Assembly (NCBI GenBank): GCA_030867875.1
Contig: JAOWCC010000655.1
Span: 11,058,269-11,122,268 of the forward strand
Origin: Actinernus sp. WN-2022
Lineage: Eukaryota; Cnidaria; Anthozoa; Actiniaria; Actinernidae
DNA length: 64,000 bases
Reading direction: 5' to 3'
The notes under the pieces were generated by a model, which saw only the letters and a program-made list of their open reading frames with translations, did no database searches and was not told where the DNA came from. This document shows, piece after piece, positions 52,801 through 60,250 of the stretch (position 1 is its first letter; every line of letters starts with the position of its first letter). A program made the translations under genes and the position numbers.

Positions 52801-55800
52801 ATTAAATTAATAAAGGCAAAGAAATAAACCAGGGAAGGAGACTGGTTAGTTGTTATGAACAATTTACACAGGAAACCCAATACAGATCTGAACATCACAC
52901 AGACTGGTTACCAGGAATCAGTCGACATATGTAAATTATCCAAGATGGCCGTAATCAAGACAGCAGATAAACCGATGGGACAATCGATCGCAAAAAGTCA
53001 CATGCACTCATAAATCGAAACTTACCCTGTATTAACTGACTGTATATATTTCGGAAAGAAGTCATCTGGTAAACGATGAGTTCTCACTGGCCTAGTGGAT
53101 ATAGGGTTATAGGATCATGTGTACTGTACGCAATGTTGGCCGACGTATCGGTCGATGGTTGGCTGACATATCGGGCGACTGCTGGTAGCGGATCGGTCAA
53201 GGGGTGTCCGAAATGTCGGTCGTGTGTCGGCCGACACGTCGATCGATTTCCTCCCTCCTGCTGTGTATGTGTCGGCCGATAGTGGATCGGTGGTATATCG
53301 GTAAGGTGTCGGTTATATGTCGGTGGGGTATCGGTGAGATGTTAAGTTATAATTAAATAATTCTGCATACTGTTTTCACTCAAACAGGTGACTCTCTTGG
53401 AATTTTTTTACCTGGAAGGTTTACTGTATTGATTATAATTCAGTCTAAGCATAGTAATATTCCTTTCTGTTGCGGTATAAAATGTTCCTTTATACAATTA
53501 AATCTCTCATAGTGATTCATGAAATTCCTTCAAATGCAACGTTTAATATCTTAATTTGTGTTTTTTTAGTGTCTTTTATACATCCGCTCGCGCAAGATCG
53601 ATTGCGTATATAAATCGCTATATCGCACCGTTTTGGTCTGGAACAGGGTACCGATTTTTTTTTATCTGAAGGGGAGATTTCGCCTTGAATCTGGAATAGG
53701 GTAGCAACAATAGGGCCATTGATACGAGAGGAAGTTAGCCGTACCGCTTAGCTAAGCAGTGAACGATTCGTACAAATGGGTCAATTTAAACTGAAGTTCG
53801 CGACTAATACTGACACATGTATAGGCGCCGGCTCCCAGTATTCGACATAAAATAACATTTGAAAATATTGGGGTCGCTACGATTATTAATAAGCATCAAT
53901 TTTTTACTGTAGGGCTCGGTTCTAATTCTAATATATACTCCGCGCACTCCAATCGGAGTATAACGCAGAGGCGCATGGCTGGAAAATAAATAAAGAGCTG
54001 CTAGTTTATGCCTTGTACGAAAGCATTAATAGTTGTGGCCTCTACAACCTTTGAAGTACATATACGATAGCTGAAAATATCACAGTCACCGTTACCTCGG
54101 CCGACTGTCGGCAAACTATCGATAGCTATTATTGAGTGTCGGTGATCAATCGGACGACTGTCGGTGCATCATCAACCATGTCGGCCGACATACAGAATAG
54201 CCAAATCTCGGCCGAGTAGCGGTCGACTCTCGTCCGACCCTCGGCCGCCTATCGGCTGACCGTGGGTCAACATGTCGACCGATACGTCGGCCGACATTGC
54301 GTACAGCACACATGATCCGGGTTATAAATGTTGGCAGGTTTATACACAAAGATGTTCTGGTTTCACTTCTGCTGGTAATCTTATTGATAAAAAAATTGAT
54401 CAAGTTGAAATGGTAATGATAGGTTTTGGGTACCAGTTTTTGTTTCATCACTTCTGCTGATAGAGGGCTGATCTCTATGTGGTGATTTATTGCTTTGACT
54501 GTCCTTTTCCCCCTTTTATCTTATGCACTAGTCAATTGAAACCCCGGCCCCCCCGACCCCCGGGACATAGTGGGGCATTAACGGGGACATGGCCGTGGAA
54601 TAACGCACATTTAACGCTGCATTTCTCCGGTGGAACGGGGAAAGTAACGATTTGTAAAATTTGCGTGGATTTTAGCGGTGGTTGTAATGCCAGCCACGAC
54701 AGAGCGGGACTGGGCCCGAGCATCAACAACGTGTATCAAACATGGCGGAAGCTAGGGACACGCAAAAATCGTAGTTAATTTAAACAAGTCCTGGGTGTTT
54801 CCATCAGAGGCAGTGCTTATACTGAGTTAGGTCACGAGTATTAGATCAGGAAGTGTTTATTATTACACATTCTTTGTTATTTGCAACAACAAAGCCGGTT
54901 TTGTTAAAGTTTGCGTCACGGCAAAATATCAGATTTTAAAAATATATTTAAACGCATTGTTGTTTTTTTGTTGACAGACAACTGTTTCTGATAAACAAGA
55001 AAATGGTGGAGACTGTAAAAGTGCGGAAAGCATGTATAGTAATAGAAAATGTACAGGGGCGGATCCAGGATTTTGTGAAAGGGGGGTTTGCAAATGGATT
55101 TTTTTAAATCTAGAGATTTTAAAATTGAATTTACAGTGATTTACAGGAATCATAGTGGGTGTTGCAACCCCCGAAACCCCTCCCCTGGATCCGCTAGTGA
55201 TGTGCTACAGAAAATGTGTTTTTTTTCTTCAAATAATGGAACAACAGATTGAAGCTTATGTATATTCAATTTATCAATGCCTCCTCCCAATTGAAAATGC
55301 AGTCACGCTAAAAAAATATAGGATTGTTGGTACAAAATATATTGCATTAATATAACTGAAAAAATCTTTAGGTAAGTTCAGAAAAAAATATCGTGCAAGG
55401 TCATGGCGCTTTAAAAAAATATCGTACAGGGCTAGAATCCGAAAAAAAAATATCGAGCAACTAAAATTCTCGCAACCCCCCCATCAATAATCTAATGGTC
55501 CGTCCCTTATTTACCATGCTTGGTGTCGGCATCGCATGGTCAAAATTATTGTGGATCGTCTCAGCTAGCGCCTCGTGAATCTACAAGAGGAAATACATTT
55601 ACGACCATAAACGATCTTAAATTGGTTTTATGCAACAACGATCGAAGAATACTCAAGCGGGAAGGGGCTTAGAAGCCGAAGACAATTTCGAGGAAAAGTG
55701 ATTCTAGCGCGATCTATCGTGTTATGTCCTCATATCCCATGATAATCAGCCAATCAGAATACGAAGACAATGAGTAATCCATTATTATAAACGGTAGGAT

Positions 55801-56797
55801 AGAGCTTGAAATAAATACAATCCCATTGACAGGGTTATTGCTATATTGCTGCGTAAAAAGTAATCGTTTAAATTCTTCAGGTGTACTGTGACCAGAAAAC
55901 CTCAGGCGGTGGGTGGACAGTATTCCAGAAGAGACAAGACGGATCAGTCGACTTCTACCGAGGCTGGCTAGACTACAAAACCGGTTTCGGAAACCTAAAA
56001 GGAGAGTTCTGGCTGGGACTGGACAAGATCAAGCGCCTGACCCATCAGACGCGAAACAAGCTTCGTGTTGAGCTGGAAGATACAATGGGAAATAGCGCAT
56101 ACGCAGAGTACGCCTACTTCGCAGTGTCAAGCGAGAAGAGCAAGTACCGACTGAGTCTGGGAACCTACTCAGGTGATGGGCGAGAGTAATGCCAGGGAAT
56201 TATTTTCAAATGTAGGCTTGATACAGTAATCAGAAAATTCGATTACGGAGGAGACCTAGAGAACATTCTATGTGTGTTCCTGTTAAAATAATGTTTGACA
56301 TATTGTTAATTTAATATCTCTCAAGGTTGAACGTCCTCATGAGCAGACACATATAACATTAGAGAAACGTAGTTTTCTTCTCTAAGTGGGATCTTGGATA
56401 TTCTCTTTTCGTTTTCCTTTGAATTTTTTAATTGCTCGTGCTTTTTATTGAAATATCTTAAAGTACAATGAAGCCAAGCTGGAAGACTGTTACTCATTGT
56501 CTTGTTGTTATTGTAGGGAACGCCGGTGATTCACTGAGTTATCATCGCGGTGCGCCCTTCAGCACCAAAGACCGAGACAACGACAGCCACTCCAGTAGTG
56601 ATAACTGTGCAGTCATGTTTAAGGGTGCGTGGTGGTATATTAACTGCCATCGCTCTAACCTGAACGGTTTGTACCATCACGGTGCACACTCCTCGTTTGC
56701 TGATGGTGTGAACTGGAAACACTGGAAAGGGCAAAACTACTCTGCCAAGCGAGCTGAGATGAAAATCCGTCCAGTTGGGTTCAGTGATTATACTTAG
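19639..56797 (+). CDS. Predicted ApeC-CUB-EGF-fibrinogen-domain secreted protein (partial, 8 exons)
   Basis: Joined exons: 19639-19881, 29059-29306, 30591-30726, 35957-36313, 38396-38521, 52425-52519, 55881-56172 and 56517-56797 (TAG). Acceptor and donor phases agree at every junction, and the total of 1778 nt leaves one open frame of about 591 residues. Domains in order are ApeC (about 1-209), CUB (about 210-327), EGF (about 328-370) and fibrinogen C-terminal (about 371-591). ApeC proteins, CUB domains and FReD lectins are known from secreted or immune proteins of invertebrates, so binding of microbial or matrix glycans outside the cell is likely by family. The signal peptide and 5' exon(s) were not found. 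Entry is in phase 1, so at least one coding exon must precede. Symmetric phase-1 borders around ApeC, CUB and EGF fit exon shuffling. An alternative is two neighbouring genes (ApeC, and CUB-EGF-FReD), but the phases give no need for that. Confidence 0.75.
19882..22360. other. Intron sequence, no further exon recognised
   Basis: Part of the 9.2-kb first intron. At 20750 an ATG opens [17 protein letters not shown] and ends at TCAG|GTATGA near 20801 (phase 1). It looks like a start exon and could even join exon B in phase, but it has no signal peptide and no other support. At 21420-21640 several GTGACGTCAT stretches recur. Confidence 0.35.
22370..23090 (-). pseudogene. LINE C-terminal fragment, interrupted
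   Basis: The minus strand reads [21 protein letters not shown] (23040-22970), and after an interruption [20 protein letters not shown] then [11 protein letters not shown] (22500-22400). These are the typical last residues of CR1/L2-like LINE ORF2 proteins. The two parts are separated by a roughly 230-bp insert (about 22640-22870). Confidence 0.75.
22640..22870 (-). mobile_element. Possible tRNA-derived SINE inside the LINE fragment
   Basis: On the minus strand the insert has TGTCTAATGGTTAGGG, like a tRNA A box, and about 60 bases later CCGAAGTCGAATCTCGG, like a T arm with B box. The spacing and stems are too poor for a functional tRNA. A SINE head is one explanation. Confidence 0.35.
23326..23470 (-). 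repeat. LTR remnant (3' end of the minus-strand gypsy)
   Basis: Shares CGCCAGTAATTAC, CTCAATATGGCCTTTTAATA, TGTTTACAATTCCAAGATG and GAGAGCGCATG with 27689-27832 in the same orientation. Confidence 0.75.
23575..23890 (+). pseudogene. Penelope-like RT fragment
   Basis: It reads [19 protein letters not shown], then HRVPLVITL, a stop, and [20 protein letters not shown]. This aligns with the end of the RT and the linker of the complete PLE ORF in this window (LITYLIKRGYNRSFL, RIPFVITYNP), but is a different, more diverged family member. It contains a stop and lacks the catalytic core and endonuclease. Confidence 0.75.
23960..24776 (-). pseudogene. gypsy reverse transcriptase remnant
   Basis: The first 151 codons are open: [59 protein letters not shown] and [16 protein letters not shown]. 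Beyond 24320 the frame shifts and continues with [32 protein letters not shown] and TTILGWI. The ADD active-site motif survives (KIADDLY), but frameshifts and stops break the gene. The reading ends near 24030. Confidence 0.8.
24832..25310 (-). pseudogene. gypsy pol segment upstream of RT
   Basis: The minus strand reads [18 protein letters not shown], then [40 protein letters not shown] and [15 protein letters not shown] in changing frames. The content fits the linker between protease and RT of gypsy pol. It was recognised by position and style more than by a defined domain. Confidence 0.55.
25410..26220. other. Foreign block within the gypsy relic
   Basis: About 0.8 kb separating the protease and pol pieces without gypsy coding sequence. 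It contains the palindrome TTTCCCGTTCAG/CTGAACGGGAAA (about 25425-25450). Its right end has CTCGCTCCGCTCGC and CTCGCTTCGCTCGC, a pattern common in cnidarian repeats. No gene is seen. Confidence 0.5.
26230..26510 (-). pseudogene. gypsy aspartic protease remnant
   Basis: It reads [20 protein letters not shown], then a stop, [11 protein letters not shown], and [27 protein letters not shown] contains the catalytic aspartate of retroelement proteases. One in-frame stop lies about 28 codons after the catalytic site. Confidence 0.8.
26820..27572 (-). pseudogene. gypsy gag remnant
   Basis: Three overlapping open pieces read [92 protein letters not shown] and [20 protein letters not shown]. The arrangement fits a gag capsid of cnidarian gypsy elements. 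A further frame toward 26700 reads [18 protein letters not shown], suggesting the zinc-knuckle region. Confidence 0.75.
27689..27832 (-). repeat. LTR remnant (5' end of the minus-strand gypsy)
   Basis: Partner of 23326-23470. The two copies differ at many sites, consistent with an old insertion. Confidence 0.75.
27833..29058. other. Intron sequence with a small foldback at 28540-28632
   Basis: No exon is recognised before 29059. At 28540-28632 ACGCGCGCTCTGACTGG is mirrored by CCAATCAGAGAGCGCGTT, a short foldback element. A/T runs occur elsewhere. Confidence 0.5.
29059..29306 (+). CDS. Exon B: middle of the ApeC domain
   Basis: It begins after ..TTCAAAG and completes [15 protein letters not shown] from the phase-1 donor of exon A. 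It continues [39 protein letters not shown] and [15 protein letters not shown] and ends CQQ|GTGAAT in phase 0. WDD, the FCCR cysteine pair and LPT..PFYLL are hallmarks of ApeC domains. A second AG at 29076-29077 would break the phase and the YCIYRKG motif, so the upstream acceptor is preferred. Confidence 0.88.
30591..30726 (+). CDS. Exon C: end of the ApeC domain
   Basis: The acceptor is TTTTAAAAAG (weak pyrimidine tract). The reading [19 protein letters not shown] then [10 protein letters not shown] and HYCYYT completes the ApeC fold with the typical EW...TEE and YCYY. The donor A|GTAAGT is strong and phase 1. The last 20 bases and the donor are repeated in tandem downstream. Confidence 0.85.
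30707..31400 (+). repeat. Eight-copy 88-90 bp tandem repeat containing exon end and splice donor
   Basis: Units start at 30707, 30795, 30883, 30971, 31059, 31149, 31237 and 31327. Each holds the exon C end (GCACTATTGTTATTACACTA, with one base change in copy 7), the donor GTAAGTAT, and TACTAAC or TACTAAT followed by an AG about 8 bases on. The first copy is the real exon end, so the array probably grew from it. Confidence 0.92.
32895..32979. repeat. Inverted repeat around CATCAGCATGCATGC
   Basis: Two arms of about 19-20 bp separated by roughly 45 bp. Probably a small foldback element. Confidence 0.6.
34310..34455 (-). mobile_element. LINE 3' tail with hairpin
   Basis: On the minus strand GTAGTGGTCAACT ... 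GCTCCTTTGACCACTAC forms a hairpin. After about 110 AT-rich bases comes AATAAAGAATCTTGAATC. The same plan is seen on + at 46730-46905, so both are likely 3' ends of one LINE family. Confidence 0.55.
35957..36313 (+). CDS. CUB domain exon
   Basis: The acceptor TTTTTTTTCTAG is excellent and the donor is A|GTAGGT, both phase 1. It reads [18 protein letters not shown], then [34 protein letters not shown] and [19 protein letters not shown]. This is the full length and cysteine/aromatic pattern of a CUB domain, a beta-sandwich for protein and sometimes calcium-dependent binding. Several N-x-S/T sites (NYT, NSS, NAT, NTT) suggest glycosylation. Confidence 0.92.
36314..38395. other. Intron sequence with a 128-bp direct repeat pair
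   Basis: A unit ending GTCC(A/G)(A)GTTTGAA.TGTCTGGCATTAGA occurs near 36590-36717 and 36718-36845, each with an ATTACGTCATCGCCA-like start. A minus-strand open frame at 37373-37651 is Asn/Ser/Arg-rich and unrecognised. Confidence 0.45.
38396..38521 (+). CDS. EGF-like domain exon
   Basis: The acceptor is CCTTTTTGCAG and the donor G|GTAAGT, both phase 1. It reads [18 protein letters not shown] then [17 protein letters not shown]. The six cysteines, the GGSC turn and the DGYTC motif are those of a classic EGF module. Confidence 0.92.
38788..38945 (+). repeat. Dispersed repeat copy 1
   Basis: Matches 47415-47570 in the same orientation over about 155 bp (GGATAAGTTTTGG.GATCGGG, GGGACTGT.AAGTGTT, GCGCTGTCCC, TGTGAAGGG). 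It starts near GGTTCAAACCTC, which resembles a Pol III B box, so a SINE tail is possible. Confidence 0.6.
39131..39230 (+). mobile_element. Left end of a TA-flanked mariner-like element
   Basis: TA then CAGTCGAAGCTCTC, with CTCGTAAGCGACCAGCTCTAG just inside. The opposite end with the same sequence inverted lies at 46980-47122. They may be one element split by about 7.7 kb of later insertions, or two truncated copies. Confidence 0.6.
39238..39495. mobile_element. MITE with AGTGGAATGGTTAGAAAAC ends
   Basis: AGTGGAATGGTTAGAAAAC at 39238 is exactly inverted at 39477-39495. 258 bp, non-coding. The target duplication is not clear. Confidence 0.7.
39541..39615. repeat. Hairpin, arms GATTGGAT.CTCAGCGTGCTTGATTTT
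   Basis: Near-perfect inverted repeat with a short loop. Likely the core of a foldback MITE. Confidence 0.6.
40936..41493. mobile_element. TA-flanked MITE with central CCATCTTGGTGTACC palindrome
   Basis: Ends GATCGTT(T/C)TCAC inverted, TA at both sides (40934-40935 and 41494-41495), and TGACGTCA inside each end. The centre (41263-41308) is a large palindrome of GGCCGCCATCTTGGTGTACC. The LINE begins just beyond its right end. Confidence 0.65.
41582..42236 (+). pseudogene. LINE ORF1, frameshifted with internal deletion
   Basis: It starts [19 protein letters not shown] and has a predicted coiled coil and [19 protein letters not shown]. It then jumps (about 50 residues missing compared with the copy at 2.4-3.3 kb) to [20 protein letters not shown] in another frame. 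It ends with [25 protein letters not shown] and [10 protein letters not shown]. Confidence 0.85.
42274..44911 (+). pseudogene. LINE ORF2: AP endonuclease and reverse transcriptase, broken
   Basis: The endonuclease part is 374 codons: [54 protein letters not shown], and [10 protein letters not shown] with ISDHLPIF. In-frame TAA codons occur at 43396 and 43570. The next residues jump to [20 protein letters not shown], so the first RT blocks are deleted. The RT continues with [52 protein letters not shown] and the catalytic FADDTNIL. A stop at 44170 and a frameshift precede the thumb and C-terminus ([39 protein letters not shown]). Confidence 0.92.
45261..46165 (+). repeat. Direct tandem duplication, unit about 465 bp
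   Basis: Copy 1 (45261-45725) and copy 2 (45726-46165) share ATTTGCATA.TCG.TCGTT, GAAATGGCTGAT, CAAGTCAACATGT, GAGACCTTACTCTGTCAATA and GAATGAAAGAAACTATTAAA. Copy 2 has several small deletions. Copy 1 includes the 69-codon open frame at 45274, but copy 2 breaks it, so it is probably not a gene. Confidence 0.85.
46394..46584. mobile_element. Foldback MITE with GCATTCGGCCTTCGGCCTCATGC centre
   Basis: Arms of about 90 bp: AAGGGTTAGAGACT...GACTGTACGATGAAC and its complement. The loop is a small palindrome. Non-coding. Confidence 0.8.
46730..46905 (+). mobile_element. LINE 3' tail with hairpin
   Basis: AGAGGTCAACT...GCTCCTTTGACCTCT forms a hairpin, followed by AT-rich sequence, AAATAAAAC and the tail ACCTTGAACTTGAACTT. 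It has the same plan as the minus-strand tail at 34310-34455. Confidence 0.55.
46980..47122 (-). mobile_element. Right end of a TA-flanked mariner-like element
   Basis: It ends GAGAGCTTCGACTG followed by TA. Inside are CTCGTAAGCGACCAGCTCTAG and its inverse. See 39131-39230 for the matching end. Confidence 0.6.
47415..47570 (+). repeat. Dispersed repeat copy 2
   Basis: Partner of 38788-38945. Confidence 0.6.
47738..47902 (+). repeat. 20-bp tandem repeat, seven copies, ending in an inverted copy
   Basis: Unit ACTGGCCATAGACACTTATA. The last two direct copies drift toward CCGTCGACACTTATA, and then the inverse TATAAGTGTCGACGGACAGT follows, giving a hairpin at the end of the array. Confidence 0.9.
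47998..49785 (+). repeat. Large direct repeat, copy A
   Basis: Matches copy B (50847-52198) nearly identically over 47998-48090 and 48558-49785. An internal 0.47 kb (48093-48557) is absent from B. The open frames at 48568-48798 and 49286-49693 are preserved in B but show small indels and no recognisable domains. Confidence 0.9.
49782..49785 (+). repeat. Left TTAA target site of the MITE
   Basis: TTAA flanking the MITE; the right partner is 50379-50382. Copy B at 52195-52198 has a single TTAA and no insert. Confidence 0.85.
49786..50378. mobile_element. TTAA-inserted MITE, 593 bp
   Basis: Ends AGTGCC(C/A)CTACGA inverted. Inside, about 49920-50000 and 50150-50230 form a second long inverted repeat (CCCTTTGTTCAGCTTTAAAC and its complement). 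No transposase. TTAA targeting is the habit of piggyBac and Kolobok elements. A fragment of a relative lies at 61548-61626. Confidence 0.88.
50420..50846 (-). repeat. 42-bp minisatellite, about ten copies
   Basis: Unit with AAAGGACACACAGTAAAGGTAACTT and TAAATTAACTACTAAAT parts, nearly identical copies. A minus-strand frame of 198 codons crosses it only because 42 is a multiple of 3 and the unit lacks stops. Its protein is a 14-residue repeat ([14 protein letters not shown]). About one and a half diverged units lie after copy B near 52250-52320. Confidence 0.92.
50847..52198 (+). repeat. Large direct repeat, copy B
   Basis: See copy A. B carries at 50914-50940 CGGGGATAGCCTCGTTTT, the inverse of the sequence just before copy A (47946-47965), so the duplication involved a small inversion. 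Confidence 0.9.
52425..52519 (+). CDS. FReD exon 1
   Basis: The acceptor CGTCTTTTCGCCTAG is phase 1 and the donor AAG|GTAATA is phase 0. It reads [20 protein letters not shown] then [11 protein letters not shown]. The C..VL..G...NGVY.V.PDG pattern is the start of a fibrinogen C-terminal domain. Confidence 0.9.
52648..55506. mobile_element. Harbinger-like element, 2.86 kb
   Basis: Inverted ends GGGACGGACCATTAGATTAT continue into TGATGGGGGGTTGCG. TTA on each side (52645-52647 and 55507-55509) fits the 3-bp TWA duplication of PIF/Harbinger elements. Just inside both ends are arrays of AAAAAAATATCGAGCAA. No transposase was seen. It contains a younger hAT-like element. Confidence 0.8.
53112..54318. 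mobile_element. hAT-like element nested in the Harbinger-like element
   Basis: Inverted ends GGATCATGTGT(A/G)CTGTACGC are flanked by the 8-bp direct repeat GGGTTATA (53104-53111 and 54319-54326), the length made by hAT transposases. Both subterminal parts are packed with variants of TCGGCCGAC/TATCGGTCG. The centre is AT-rich. No transposase. The open frame at 53076-53282 is only this repeat. Confidence 0.82.
55881..56172 (+). CDS. FReD exon 2
   Basis: The acceptor AATTCTTCAG is phase 0 and the donor TCAG|GTGATG is phase 1. It reads [20 protein letters not shown], then [34 protein letters not shown] and [19 protein letters not shown]+R.DGSV.F.R.W..Y..GFG is the central signature of fibrinogen-related domains. 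Confidence 0.96.
56517..56797 (+). CDS. FReD exon 3, C-terminus
   Basis: The acceptor TTGTTGTTATTGTAG is phase 1 and the stop is TAG. It reads [47 protein letters not shown] and [14 protein letters not shown]. The calcium-site aspartates (KDRDND) and the NCA..F.GAWWY..C..SNLNG.Y ligand-pocket motif with its cysteine pair are intact, so the domain looks functional. Confidence 0.96.
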
Positions 56798-59542
56798 GTT
56801 TAAATAATAGAAGAGAAGATACAAGTGTGAACGACGCCAAAGGCGAATCACGTAGGCAAAGCAGGACAGCAATCATTTGTAAACTGCTATGTAGAGATGA
56901 AGTGGCCAATAAATAATGGTAATCATTAATTGTACATGGCTGATTGTGTTTACTTGTTATCGTGTACACTCATATTTGCTGAGTCCATAACATTAAATGT
57001 ACCCAATTTCAGTTACCAGTCTTTAGATCAAAGCCCAAACACATTATAGCTGTTCTCACTTTTGAAATCAAAAACCAGAATGACGAAAGAAGAACTTATC
57101 AGTGAATTCGAAAACATAGAGGAGACAAATACCAGTAACACTAATCACACTGGTTGGAAAGAGCATATTACATGGGCAGGTTTTGAAATATCAAAAACTC
57201 AAAAAAAATGTGTAATACATGACTTATCAGTTACATTGTTTAACAAAAGAAACTAAGAAATTGTACTGAACCGTGGATTTAAGCAGTGAATTTAAAATGC
57301 CTGACCTTAAAAGGAAGTATTTACCATTGTTACATAGCCATAGGTTTTCTAGATACAATGTATGTTATCATTGGTTGAGCCGGGGTCACGTGGCAGTCAT
57401 CAAATCCGCCGGATACAATTCCCACCACGTGACAGAAGCTGGTGTGATATAAGTTCATACAATTGTACGTCGCTCCTTGCCGGGGTGACTCGCGAATAAG
57501 TTGAACCTGTCAATCAAATTTATTGGAAAACTTTCTTTTACTTTTCCAACAAAATTCATTATAAAGGAACCCAAACAAACACCTCATTATCTTGAAGTCG
57601 GGAAACCACTCCAAAATCAAATCTAGCATTTTAGCAAAGAAAAAGAAACTTTAACCCTTGTCCTGCTGAGGTTTTAAAAGTGACTTTTTAGCTACTTTAG
57701 ACTGAACAGAACCCTTCCCCTAAAACAAAGGCAATTACTGTTGTCATGGAAATTTCAACTGACCTATAATATTGAGGGCTCAACTTATTTAACCCGCCCT
57801 TTTGCTGACATCATCAACTCATCCAACGGACCACACAGCAAAGTTTGTTTAAGGAAGCACTCAGAAGTAAAGGCTTTTTAATGCAGGAGGACATCTGTAA
57901 GTCTGATGAAAACTTGAATCAGCACTTTCTCGAAGAACTGAGTCTGTGTTTTGGCGTTTTGACAGAGAAAGAGCCGTGTGTCTTGCTCCTAGCGATGGGC
58001 CCTGAGGTCTTCAGTCATCTTGCCGTGGGCTTTATAAATGGATGTCTTGGTGCTAGGCAAGTTTAGGTGTTGGGATAAAGAAAGTGAGGTTAGTGCAAAC
58101 ATGAAACTCTATGAAATTTTATGGGAAATATGCATTTTGCGAGAAAATGTAGAATCTGAGGATAAATATTTTTTGGGAAGTGCTATTTGTCTTTTTTCTG
58201 ATGTGAAATTATGTTAACTGTAGTCAAGGTCTCGATAAAGGTTCAACGTGTTATTTCGAGGAAAAAAACGCTCTTGCAACTTCGGAAATAAAGCCAGATA
58301 GACGTACTATATACCGTTTTAAAGGTCTTGGATTGAAGAAAGTATATTTTTAATCCGTTTTGAACGAAAGTTGAAAGTGTATATGTTGTATATATTTATA
58401 CGCGAAATGACTCCGTCCGCCAGAAGGAGTTCAGCCCTTCAGGCTTTGAAACAATTTTTTTCTTAATTAGACCTTTCGAATCCTAACTAAATTGACTCAA
58501 ATATTGTGTCGGATATTTTTTATATATTGCGTATTACAGATTTTATCACTTTTGAAAGTTGAAAAAGTAGTTTTTCATCCCATTTTGATGGAAACCAGGT
58601 CATAAAACCTGAACGAAAACTAATTTCAAAATTCCCCGATATTGGATTTGAGAAACTGCTGTTTTCTACGACCCGTGAAAAATTTAGGAAAATTGGACAA
58701 AACGCTAAAAGGCTGGAATTCAACAAAGTTCTGTTTTTGACCGCAAAAAAGAGCCGAGAAACAACCCGATAAAGGTTTTCGATTCATTTCACGATTGACT
58801 AAGAAGTCCCGCCTCCAAGGGTAATCTCATTAACATTAGCCAATCAGAGCGATTCATGTTGTGTTCAGTCTCGGCCGATTACAAAGTTCAGACGAGCCGC
58901 AGAACAGGCCGCGGCATACATTTTACACTAACAACCTCTCATATTTGTTCGCCCATAACTCTGAAACGAAAAGGTCTTCTGCTTCAAAATTAGGCCCAGA
59001 GACGTAGTTTTGATTTCTCTTCAAGCACAAAAACATTTTATTTCATTTGGCAATCAAAACAATTTGAGTCACGTGGCTGCACGCCAAGAATAATGAACTT
59101 TACACCCGCTGCCAAATTTACTCAGAAACTAAATTATTACAAACTAAATTGTGCTATGTTTTTTTCGATCTTCTTCCTCTTTTTTGAATACGGCACCAAG
59201 AAAGATCTACTTTTATACTTTTGGGCAATGCATTATAAACCTGACGGCACAAAATTCAGGTTGCAGATTGGGTGTAGGTTGACAGTTTTCGGTTGATAAA
59301 TGAAATATATCAATAGATAAATAAAATAAATATTAAATTAGCTAATATAAATTAGGTAGATAATTAATTAATTAATTAAATGAAAATAGAACAAACAAAA
59401 CTCAAAATGTCAGAAAATCGTGTGTATTTTCCCTGGAATTGAATCGCAGATTAATGTACCCGGCGAGCAGACGCCGAGAGAACCCTCTCTGCGCCACGGT
59501 CTCTGGATTTCCATTGGCCGAGAAAAACGAAACGGTAAACAT
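56798..59542. other. 3' flank of the host gene; no confident gene
   Basis: An AATAAA at about 56908 could end the host transcript. Two open frames, 57062-57256 (MTKEELISEFENIEE...) and 57845-58066 (LNQHFLEELSLCFGV...), look protein-like in composition but match nothing recognised. A repeat at 58220-59345 shares its start and end with 63545-63905. Confidence 0.4.
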
Positions 59543-60250
59543 TGTAGATTGAAACCCTCAAAGTAAATAACCATTAACAAAGGAGTATATTCGTCTTTAG
59601 TAGTACAAGGGTTAAACGAGGATGGTTTTACGGTGAACTTTGACTTATATATGTTAGCCTGCTAGCGGCTCGGCTTCTGGTTGTTTTTCGATTTGCATGG
59701 TTACCTATGGCGTGCGGTCGAAATGAGGCGAGGAGAGATGGCAGATAAAGAAAGACCGAGAGGCTCAACGTCGTTCCCAGGGTCTTCTCGGTCAGATCCA
59801 AGATAGCGGCTACTCCAGTAAAGGCTGGATCACGTGATCAAATACTCCCAGATTTTGGGAGTATTTTGTCACGTGATATGGCGATCTAAGATGGCGGCCA
59901 ATATGGGAATAGTTCATGACGTGCACAAGCCATAAGTATCCCAATCCGGAGTGAGCGAGTTAACGGTATTTCCACGCTGCGAACGATGCAGTGAAAACAG
60001 GTCTACTAAATGGCTCGAAATGGAGTTTACATGGATAAAGAAACAGTGGAAAGGTTTCACAAATCTTCAAGGATGTATCTAAGCTAGAAGAGAATCCTAA
60101 AAAGCCGTTCGTTTTCCGTTAGCGCGTTGAAGCGAAGCGATCGATAGCACATGGTCAAGTTTAACCAGATGAAGTGCAAATGAGTATTCTGAGTAGGTGG
60201 TCAGCAGTTGAGTATTTAAAGTATGTTGAAGGCCTTGAGGAGTTAATTAA

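Noticed and set aside
53076..53282. 68-codon cysteine-rich frame
   Set aside because: It is composed of the TCGGCCGAC-type repeat in the hAT-like element.
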